Positions 1-4,342 of a stretch of DNA of 9,246 nucleotides are shown here, piece after piece. Each line of letters opens with the position of its first letter. Position 1 is the stretch's first letter. Made by a program: the position numbers and the translations under genes. The stretch is from positions 1 through 9,246 of the forward strand of contig JAHWIT010000018.1 in NCBI GenBank assembly GCA_019322455.1, given 5' to 3'. The stretch is from Candidatus Woesearchaeota archaeon (lineage in GTDB: Archaea; Nanobdellota; Nanobdellia; Woesearchaeales; WJKL01). Under the pieces are notes generated by a model. It was not told where the DNA came from, made no database searches, and saw nothing but the letters and a program-made list of their open reading frames with translations.

Positions 1-533
1 ACACAATTCTAAAAAATGCAAAAGATAAAGACGTGGCTTTCTTAGTAATAGGAGATCCAATGTGTGCTACAACACATACAGATTTACTGCTAAGAGCAAA
101 AAAACAAAATATCAAAACTAAAGTAATAAATAATGCTTCTATAATTTCCTCAATTGGAATTACAGGTCTAGAAGTTTATAAATTCGGAAAAACAACATCA
201 ATACCTTTTGACAATAAAAACATCAAAGCTCCATTTAATGTTCTGCAAAATAATCTAAAAAATAATCTTCATACATTGTTATTACTTGATCTAAACCCAA
301 AAGAAAAAAAATTCCTCACAATAAAACAAGCAATTGAATACTTAATAAAACAAGGCATAAAAGAAAATCAATTAGTTATTGGTTGTGCTAGAATTGGTTC
401 AGATAATCCAACAATAAAAAAAGGAACAGCCAAAGATATAAAAAATATTGATTTTAGTAATCCGCCTTATTGTCTAATTATCCCTTCAAAATTGCATTTT
501 ATCGAAGAAGAAGCTTTAGAACAATACAAATAG
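1..533 (+). CDS. dphB: Diphthine synthase, C-terminal part (5' end outside window)
   Basis: This is the C-terminal part of an archaeal Dph5/DphB, the S-adenosylmethionine-dependent methyltransferase of diphthamide synthesis on the elongation factor 2 histidine. The frame is open from base 3 and the first visible residues are TILKNAKDKDVAFLVIGDP, so the GTG at 33 is an internal valine codon and not a start. Visible family hallmarks are GDPMCATTHTDLLLRAK (tetrapyrrole-methylase fold, SAM site), SSIGITGLEVYKFG, HTLLLLDL, ARIGSDNPTIKKGTAKDI and, near the end, PPYCLIIPSKLHFIEEEAL. About 176 residues are present; the family is usually about 260 long, so roughly 85 N-terminal residues are missing. 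It ends with TAG and converges on the pilin gene at 584. It is a housekeeping gene with no evident link to the pilus locus. The assignment is from recognised family motifs. Confidence 0.95.
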   Translation, partial: TILKNAKDKDVAFLVIGDPMCATTHTDLLLRAKKQNIKTKVINNASIISSIGITGLEVYKFGKTTSIPFDNKNIKAPFNVLQNNLKNNLHTLLLLDLNPKEKKFLTIKQAIEYLIKQGIKENQLVIGCARIGSDNPTIKKGTAKDIKNIDFSNPPYCLIIPSKLHFIEEEALEQYK

Positions 534-558
534 ATTTAATTCTACTTAAAACCAAATT

Positions 559-580
559 AAAAGAAAAAAAATAAAATAAG
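559..580 (-). terminator. Oligo-T terminator of the 584-1021 pilin gene
   Basis: Immediately after the pilin stop codon the - strand reads CTTATTTTATTTTTTTTCTT, with an uninterrupted run of eight T. Archaeal intrinsic termination depends mainly on such U-tracts without needing a GC hairpin. The tract lies in the 50-bp gap between the converging dphB and pilin genes. No comparable T-run follows dphB on the + strand. Confidence 0.6.
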
Positions 581-583
581 TGT

Positions 584-1021
584 TTATGGTATTCTTAAGA
601 TAATTTCTCCAAGTTTACTATGTGCCATACCTGTTGCCTGGTTTGTATAATCAAAAGTTACATCTCCTTTAAACTTACCAGAACTCGGACTGCATGTTAT
701 AACATATGTAGCTTTCTGACCATTTGTTAATGTTGGCTGTGTCGCTGCATCTGTTCCAGCACAACCAGTTCCATTAATAGTGACACTTACTCCTGTCATG
801 TCAAAGCCAGCTCCATTTTGTATAGACATCTCAACTGCAGTTCCACTATATCTAAAATCTAAGCATGCAATTCCTGACGGCAGTGTACATTTTTCAGGCA
901 AGAATCTATCTGGACTCAATACTCCGAAATATGCCAATGCACCTATAGCAGCTAATACAACTAAGATAGCCCATCCATAAGTCATCAAGAATTCCATTGC
1001 TGCTTGAGCTTTTTTATCCAT
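584..1021 (-). CDS. Class III signal peptide pilin (pilin 1)
   Basis: This is a secreted type IV pilin-like subunit of 145 residues. The N-terminus MDKKAQAAMEFL is a class III archaeal prepilin signal: basic KK, predicted cleavage between A5 and Q6, then Glu at mature position +5 (E10). A hydrophobic helix runs to about residue 34. The head has four cysteines (45, 53, 87, 110), all but one at exactly the positions found in pilin 2 (45, 53, 85, 106), so two disulfides are plausible. One sequon, NGT, is at residue 83. An in-frame GTG lies 9 nt upstream, but it is part of the Shine-Dalgarno GAGGTG, and the paralogue starts at the same MDKKAQ, so the ATG at 1021 is preferred. The gene is monocistronic as seen, with its own TATA box upstream and a T-tract downstream. 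It is probably a structural or accessory pilin of the ATPase/platform genes to the right; which of the two pilins is the major one cannot be told. Confidence 0.85.
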   Translation of the reverse strand: MDKKAQAAMEFLMTYGWAILVVLAAIGALAYFGVLSPDRFLPEKCTLPSGIACLDFRYSGTAVEMSIQNGAGFDMTGVSVTINGTGCAGTDAATQPTLTNGQKATYVITCSPSSGKFKGDVTFDYTNQATGMAHSKLGEIILRIP

Positions 1022-1024
1022 CTG
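918..1024 (-). repeat. Pilin export module, copy 1 (pairs with 2286-2392)
   Basis: Aligned by hand without gaps, this 107-bp segment and 2286-2392 differ at only four positions. The segment covers the last leader bases, the start codon and the first 34-35 codons of the two pilin genes. The four differences that fall in codons are synonymous. Beyond codon 35 the genes are clearly homologous in protein but diverged in DNA. The pattern points to recent gene conversion or recombination of the export module. Confidence 0.85.
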
Positions 1025-1027
1025 TTT

Positions 1028-1033
1028 CACCTC
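1028..1033 (-). promoter_or_regulatory. Shine-Dalgarno that sets the pilin 1 start
   Basis: GAGGTG lies 6 nt before the ATG at 1021. The GTG inside it would open a frame three residues longer (MKQ-MDKK), but a start codon inside its own ribosome binding site is unlikely. Pilin 2 has the equivalent AGGTG at 2397-2401, followed by AAAACAG and its ATG. Confidence 0.75.
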
Positions 1034-1044
1034 TTTTTTTCAAA

Positions 1045-1080
1045 AGTATACTAATAAGTATACTAATCGTTATATTAGTA
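1045..1080. repeat. Operator-like repeat block in pilin 1 leader
   Basis: AGTATACTAAT occurs at 1045-1055 and again at 1057-1067, a 12-bp period. Each copy contains the palindrome AGTATACT. The second copy's TACTAAT (1061-1067) is followed by its reverse complement ATTAGTA (1074-1080) across a 6-nt spacer. The block sits between the proposed TATA box (1089-1097) and the pilin 1 start, about where transcription should begin. It is absent from the pilin 2 leader. A binding site for a dimeric regulator is an inference; a hairpin in the 5' UTR is an alternative. Confidence 0.5.
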
Positions 1081-1088
1081 CACAACTA

Positions 1089-1097
1089 ATATATAAA
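1089..1097 (-). promoter_or_regulatory. TATA box for pilin 1
   Basis: The - strand reads TTTATATAT here, the same 9-mer as the proposed box of pilin 2. Initiation about 25 bp downstream would fall near 1064-1070, giving a leader of about 45 nt that includes the operator-like repeats. The whole gap is AT-rich, so a second candidate (TAATATAAC at 1069-1077) cannot be excluded. Confidence 0.5.
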
Positions 1098-1159
1098 TAT
1101 TTTGTTTTTAAATACATATAAAATATTTATATAACCATTTTATTTTCAAATAAATATAA

Positions 1160-1189
1160 AAATAAGATACTAAGACAAATATCTTATTT
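1160..1189 (-). terminator. AT hairpin followed by T-rich tract
   Basis: A perfect 10-bp inverted repeat (1160-1169 with 1180-1189, core AATAAGATA/TATCTTATT) has a 10-nt loop. On the - strand it is followed by a T-rich stretch, TTTATATTTATTT. This looks like a terminator for the four-gene transcript ending at 1249, isolating the pilin 1 promoter. The stem is all A-T except two G-C pairs at most, so stability is modest. Confidence 0.4.
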
Positions 1190-1220
1190 ATAAATCAAGA
1201 TGAAAACATTACATAAATAC

Positions 1221-1242
1221 CTTATTTTTAGATAAAAATAAG
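1221..1242 (-). terminator. Perfect palindrome after the last small gene
   Basis: CTTATTTTTA (1221-1230) and TAAAAATAAG (1233-1242) form a perfect 10-bp inverted repeat around GA, 6 bp beyond the stop codon of the 1249-1497 gene. TAAAAATAAG recurs at 1157-1166. Its position suggests a transcript end or mRNA-stabilising hairpin; a protein-binding palindrome is the alternative. Confidence 0.4.
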
Positions 1243-1248
1243 AGAATT

Positions 1249-1497
1249 CTATTTACCTTCAGAATTTAATGAATGATTATCTGTTTTATTAATCTCCAAA
1301 TTATTTTCCTGCTCATTTTTTGATACATCAATAAATGCTCCAGATATTTTATTACCATCAGCCAAAGAACTACGGCTAGGAACATTACCAATAACTCCAA
1401 ATCTATATAATCCACCTATAACAAAAACAACTAATATAAAACAAGAAATATACCAAATCAACAAATCATTTCTTGAATCTTGCGCTTTCTTATCCAT
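1249..1497 (-). CDS. Small pilin-like membrane protein, KKAQ-DSRND type (third of three)
   Basis: I do not recognise this as a named family. It has 82 residues: an N-terminal MDKKAQDSRND, one hydrophobic segment (about residues 12-31, LLIWYISCFILVVFVIGGLY), then a short polar tail rich in N, E and K with sequons NKT and NHS. The leader matches the class III pilin leader up to KKAQ, but +5 is N rather than E. Sequence around residues 32-55 (FGVIGN...RSSLADGNKISGAF) aligns with its two neighbours, so it is the most diverged member of a tandem trio. The ATG overlaps the upstream stop by 8 nt (ATGGATAA) and no Shine-Dalgarno precedes it, so translation is probably coupled. A minor pilin or a small platform-associated membrane protein are both possible. 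Confidence 0.75.
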   Translation of the reverse strand: MDKKAQDSRNDLLIWYISCFILVVFVIGGLYRFGVIGNVPSRSSLADGNKISGAFIDVSKNEQENNLEINKTDNHSLNSEGK

Positions 1498-1729
1498 TCA
1501 AATCAACTGATTCATTAAATGTATTATTAGTAAACACAGCATGATTTTCTTCTTGTTCATCCTCAACAACAACAGCCCCAGTTATTCCTCCACCATTTCT
1601 TAAAGAACTACGAATATCTCCCAAAATTCCAATCTCATACAAAGTCCCTATTGTAAGAACAACAAGTAATAAACATATTGCATACATAATTGCCATATCA
1701 TTCCTTGAATGTTGTGCTTTTTTATTCAT
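1490..1729 (-). CDS. Small pilin-like membrane protein, KKAQ-HSRND type (second of three)
   Basis: This protein has 79 residues when started at the ATG at 1729 (MNKKAQHSRNDMAIM). An upstream in-frame start at 1795 would add 22 residues that merely translate the neighbour's tail in another frame, so it is rejected. The protein has the KKAQ leader, SRND where pilins have AAMEF, one membrane segment (about 12-31) and the shared LYEIGILGDIRSSL. A short GGITGAVVV stretch and an acidic, sequon-bearing tail (NNT, NES) follow. Over residues 1-43 it differs from the first copy by only four conservative changes. It starts inside the upstream gene with an 8-nt overlap (ATGAATAA) and no visible Shine-Dalgarno. 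Its function is unknown; a minor pilin processed by a class III peptidase is the leading guess. Confidence 0.8.
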   Translation of the reverse strand: MNKKAQHSRNDMAIMYAICLLLVVLTIGTLYEIGILGDIRSSLRNGGGITGAVVVEDEQEENHAVFTNNTFNESVDLNG

Positions 1730-1961
1730 TTTCTTCTTCAGGATAAAATGTGACATCTGGTGTATCATTAACAACCTCTTCTGGAACATCAACAACAGCA
1801 GCTGTAGTTATTATTCCACCCTTACTTTCACCTAAAGAACTTCTAATATCTCCCAAAATTCCAATCTCATACAAAGTTCCTATTGTAAGAACAACAAGCA
1901 CTAAACATATTACATACATAACTACCATATCATTCCTTGAATGTTGTGCTTTTTTATTCAT
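1601..1961 (-). repeat. Tandem duplication within the small-protein genes
   Basis: The segments 1601-1729 and 1833-1961 align without gaps over 129 bp with eight mismatches by hand count. They cover the start codon, leader, membrane helix and RSSL motif of two adjacent genes, 232 bp apart. The distal coding parts differ, so only the N-terminal halves are recently duplicated or kept alike. Confidence 0.85.
1722..1961 (-). CDS. Small pilin-like membrane protein, KKAQ-HSRND type (first of three)
   Basis: This protein has 79 residues: MNKKAQHSRNDMVVM, a hydrophobic helix to about residue 31, LYEIGILGDIRSSL, a glycine/serine linker, IITTAAVVDV, and a very acidic end (PEEVVNDTPDVTFYPEEENE). It is the near twin of the 1490-1729 gene in its first 43 residues, but the tails are unrelated beyond the ITxAVV stretch. 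Its ATG overlaps the stop of pilin 2 as ATGA, so it is probably translated by termination-reinitiation on the pilin 2 mRNA. Predicted topology puts the acidic tail outside the cell if it inserts like a pilin. No family name is offered. Confidence 0.8.
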   Translation of the reverse strand: MNKKAQHSRNDMVVMYVICLVLVVLTIGTLYEIGILGDIRSSLGESKGGIITTAAVVDVPEEVVNDTPDVTFYPEEENE

Positions 1962-2389
1962 TGTATCTTTGCTGTTACAGCTCCTGTTATTGTTTTTGAA
2001 AAACTTGAATCCTTATTTATATATTCAATTATTAAATCCTCTTTAAATTTTTCTCCTGTTTCTCCAGGATTACATCCTGATAAAACAAACTCAAACTTGT
2101 CTCCATTATTTAAATCTTGATTAAATACCTGGCTGCAATTCCCTGCTGTTATTCTTGTAACCTCTATATCTCTTCCTAAAGAATTTGATATTAAAATATT
2201 AATTCCATTAGAACTTACTTTAAAATCCATGCACGCTACTCCAGGAGCTAAAACACATTTCTCAGGCAAAAACTGTGTTGGTTTTAATACCCCAAAATAT
2301 GCCAATGCACCTATAGCAGCTAATACAACTAAGATAGCCCATCCATAAGTCATCAAGAATTCCATCGCTGCTTGAGCCTTTTTATCCAT
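1958..2389 (-). CDS. Class III signal peptide pilin (pilin 2)
   Basis: This is a 143-residue paralogue of the 584-1021 pilin. Residues 1-35 (MDKKAQAAMEFL onward) are identical in the two, with predicted A5/Q6 cleavage and Glu at +5 (E10). The head is homologous but diverged, keeping FLPEKC, the ACxDF motif and four cysteines (45, 53, 85, 106). It has one sequon, NCS, at residue 84 and ends in ITGAVTAKIQ. The start at 2389 is supported by AGGTG 7 nt upstream. A TATA box at 2424-2434 separates it from the platform genes, so the pilin can be made in excess over the machinery, as is usual for pilus subunits. Its stop overlaps the next small gene by 4 nt, so all four genes down to 1249 likely share one transcript. 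Confidence 0.87.
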   Translation of the reverse strand: MDKKAQAAMEFLMTYGWAILVVLAAIGALAYFGVLKPTQFLPEKCVLAPGVACMDFKVSSNGINILISNSLGRDIEVTRITAGNCSQVFNQDLNNGDKFEFVLSGCNPGETGEKFKEDLIIEYINKDSSFSKTITGAVTAKIQ

Positions 2390-2392
2390 CTG
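2286..2392 (-). repeat. Pilin export module, copy 2 (pairs with 918-1024)
   Basis: Matches 918-1024 at 103 of 107 positions by hand alignment. The similarity continues past the start codon into the Shine-Dalgarno with one indel (CTGTTTCACCT against CTGTTTTCACCT on the + strand). Confidence 0.85.
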
Positions 2393-2423
2393 TTTTCACC
2401 TATTTTTATATCAAAATATTTTT

Positions 2424-2434
2424 CATATATAAAG
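2424..2434 (-). promoter_or_regulatory. TATA box for pilin 2 and the small-protein genes
   Basis: The - strand reads CTTTATATATG, preceded by the purine-rich AAGAAAA expected of a BRE. Initiation about 25 bp downstream would fall near 2400-2405, leaving a leader of about 12-16 nt that still contains AGGTG. This is the clearest archaeal promoter in the window. It sits in the 73-bp gap after the platform gene. Confidence 0.65.
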
Positions 2435-2462
2435 TTTTCTTAGAAAAATTTTATAATTAGGA

Positions 2463-3518
2463 TTATATAAATATTCCGCCTAATAATCCTTCTAATACTT
2501 TAGAAGAAATTAAGAAAAATGTTATACTTATGATTATAAATAAAGGAATATATTTTATCCCTTCCTTTACTGATCCTTTTTTAATTGTAGCAATAATTAT
2601 TGATGAAAAAAAAGATGTCAAAAATAATGAAGTATAAGCAAATATTCTAAAATCACTAGGAGTAACTGATATATCAGTAATTGCAAACATCATATTTCCT
2701 GAAGCAGGTATATCAATCCTTGAAACAATATTTCCTATTATGCCTATCAGCTGGCTTGATAAAGCAAGCAGCAAAGGAGCAGCTACAACAGCTGCAAATG
2801 AAATAAATATAACATAAGTTGTTACATTAGCTGACATTTCTTTTCTTAATAATCTGCTCTCTTGAATATTGGATGCAATCCTAGTAAGCAAATCCCCTAT
2901 TTCCCCTCCTGATTTTATTCCTTCAATTAAAAGATTAATTGACCTTTTCAATATGTCTGACTCATACTTATTAGCAAATCTTTGTAATGAATCTGTAAGC
3001 TCAATCCCACTCATTACCTCTTTTGCAACAGTTTCAATCTCCTTAGCCAATACCCCAAACCTAGGCCTTACTGCAAACCACAAAGCTTTATCAGTAGTCA
3101 TTCCCGATCTTATATTTGTTGCAGTAAGAAATAAAAAATCAGGTAATACCTCTTCAATACTTAATTTTCTTTTAAATATCCTTAGATCCAAAATCAAATA
3201 AAAAGCCAGCCATATCAAAGCTAAAAATAAAAAAAATGCCAATGCCCATATAATAAACAATACTAAAAGAATATAAAGTAAAGGATAACCTTGTTTTGAT
3301 GTAGCAAAAAAATATATTAGATAAACAGTTATTGCCAAATTTATTACAAGGCATAATTTAAAAAACCATCTTGACAAAAAATGTGAACGTATTGTAAATC
3401 CTGCTTTTGTTAAATACTCATCAAGCATATAATGCTTCGTTCGTTTTTTTAATTTCTTCTCTAACAGTCTCCTTTTTCTTTTTTTTGACTTCTCTTTTAA
3501 TTTCTTAAATAATTTCAT
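2463..3518 (-). CDS. GspF/TadC-type pilus platform membrane protein
   Basis: This is a 351-residue T2SSF-family inner platform protein that transmits the ATPase's motion to pilin assembly in the membrane. Order: a strikingly basic cytosolic N-terminus (residues 2-28, runs of K and R), a membrane segment at about 52-72, a long hydrophobic block at 79-111, the cytosolic helical T2SF domain at about 120-230, then membrane segments at about 232-262, 291-311 and 321-341. Within the T2SF domain IEEVLPDFL, NIRSGMTTDKAL and IEGIKSGGEIGDLL are typical. It overlaps the preceding platform gene by ATGA (3515-3518), with GGTGAG just upstream as ribosome binding site. The two adjacent single-T2SF proteins match the TadB/TadC and EpdJ/EpdK arrangement. 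Which of them is the TadB and which the TadC equivalent is inferred from order only. Confidence 0.88.
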   Translation of the reverse strand: MKLFKKLKEKSKKRKRRLLEKKLKKRTKHYMLDEYLTKAGFTIRSHFLSRWFFKLCLVINLAITVYLIYFFATSKQGYPLLYILLVLFIIWALAFFLFLALIWLAFYLILDLRIFKRKLSIEEVLPDFLFLTATNIRSGMTTDKALWFAVRPRFGVLAKEIETVAKEVMSGIELTDSLQRFANKYESDILKRSINLLIEGIKSGGEIGDLLTRIASNIQESRLLRKEMSANVTTYVIFISFAAVVAAPLLLALSSQLIGIIGNIVSRIDIPASGNMMFAITDISVTPSDFRIFAYTSLFLTSFFSSIIIATIKKGSVKEGIKYIPLFIIISITFFLISSKVLEGLLGGIFI

Positions 3519-4342
3519 ACACTCACCGCAGGCCTGGATGATCTTATTATTACATAAAACATAAATTGCAGCAATCCAAGCAATACTGCAACACCTATCA
3601 AAACTGCAAGACTAAGCTGCAATGATATAAAACTTGAAAGTACAATAAGCATTGTTATTCCAAGAGAAGGCAGTATGACTGCAATAATCATATAAAACAT
3701 TGCAAGAGGATTTAATTTCTTGGCATAAGCCTTTATTTCAATTATTTGTTCTCTTGTAATCTGCTCAACAACTGATTTAAGAGCTTCAGAAACATCTGAG
3801 CCTGTCCTTAAAGCATTAATTATCTGCCATAAGATTCTTCTAAAATCATAAGAAGGAGTATATTCAATTGATTCATTAAGAGCATCTTCTACAGGAGTTC
3901 CAAAATCAATACTGTGAAGAATATCTTTAAATGCCTTTCCAATCTCTTTATAGCTCTTTGCAACATTTGCCATAGCATTGTACAGTAAAACACCTGACTC
4001 CATCTCAACAATAAGAAATCTTGCTGCATAAACAACCTCTCTATCAAGTGTTTTTCTTTTTTTAATAATCTTTGCATCAGGAAGTTTAATAAAATAAAAA
4101 AAGACTGCTACAAAAATCAAAGGAAATAAAAAAGCCAGTATTATAATTAAGAATAATCTAGTTTTGCTGAAAATAAAAGCTAAAAACAGGCTAAATCCAG
4201 TTGTCATATAAAATGATGTAAAAAAGGTTTTCTTGACAAACGCAGGAGGAGTTTCTTTCATTCCTGCTTGTTTTAGTTTAAGAGCCAAAGAAGGAAATGA
4301 ATCTGCAATTCTTTTGAAAAAAGAAGCTAAAATTTTTATCAC
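3515..4342 (-). CDS. GspF/TadB-type pilus platform membrane protein
   Basis: This is a 275-residue T2SSF-family protein, the partner of the 351-residue one downstream. Membrane segments lie at about 40-60, 63-85, 213-237 and 242-266. The cytosolic T2SF domain is at about 100-208, with FLIVEMESGVLLYNAMANVA, FGTPVEDALNE and IINALRTGSDVSEALKSV. The start is GTG, overlapping the ATPase stop as GTGA. The only Shine-Dalgarno-like sequence, AGGTGA, includes this GTG, and no in-frame ATG follows until residue 28, so initiation is probably by coupling to the ATPase. Compact spacing with the ATPase implies fixed stoichiometric production. Confidence 0.87.
   Translation of the reverse strand: MIKILASFFKRIADSFPSLALKLKQAGMKETPPAFVKKTFFTSFYMTTGFSLFLAFIFSKTRLFLIIILAFLFPLIFVAVFFYFIKLPDAKIIKKRKTLDREVVYAARFLIVEMESGVLLYNAMANVAKSYKEIGKAFKDILHSIDFGTPVEDALNESIEYTPSYDFRRILWQIINALRTGSDVSEALKSVVEQITREQIIEIKAYAKKLNPLAMFYMIIAVILPSLGITMLIVLSSFISLQLSLAVLIGVAVLLGLLQFMFYVIIRSSRPAVSV

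Noticed and set aside
33..533. A 166-residue ORF starting at the GTG at 33
   Set aside because: The frame stays open to the left edge and upstream residues fit diphthine synthase, so the GTG is an internal valine codon and the gene is truncated by the window.
780..980. A + strand ORF of 66 codons
   Set aside because: It lies entirely antisense to the pilin 1 coding region and has no ribosome binding site or recognisable protein features.
1045..1067. A CRISPR-like or satellite repeat
   Set aside because: There are only two 11-bp copies with 1-bp spacing and no spacers of CRISPR size; an operator-like site fits better.
1126..1134. A + strand TATA-like TTTATATAA
   Set aside because: No + strand gene lies downstream, and such strings are expected by chance in this AT-rich gap.
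1031..1248. A possible small RNA or hidden peptide gene in the 218-bp gap
   Set aside because: Only very short frames exist (for example 11 codons from the ATG at 1200) and there is no structured GC-rich segment; the hairpins are better explained as transcript ends.
1730..1795. A 22-residue N-terminal extension of the second small protein
   Set aside because: It overlaps the neighbour's tail in another frame, and the conserved MNKKAQHSRND start at 1729 matches the paralogue exactly.
1750..2046. A + strand ORF of 98 codons with hydrophobic stretches
   Set aside because: It is the antisense shadow of the small membrane protein and pilin 2 genes; its hydrophobicity follows from the opposite-strand composition.
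2869..3201. A + strand ORF of 110 codons
   Set aside because: It is antisense to the T2SF domain of the 351-residue platform protein, without start signals or family features.
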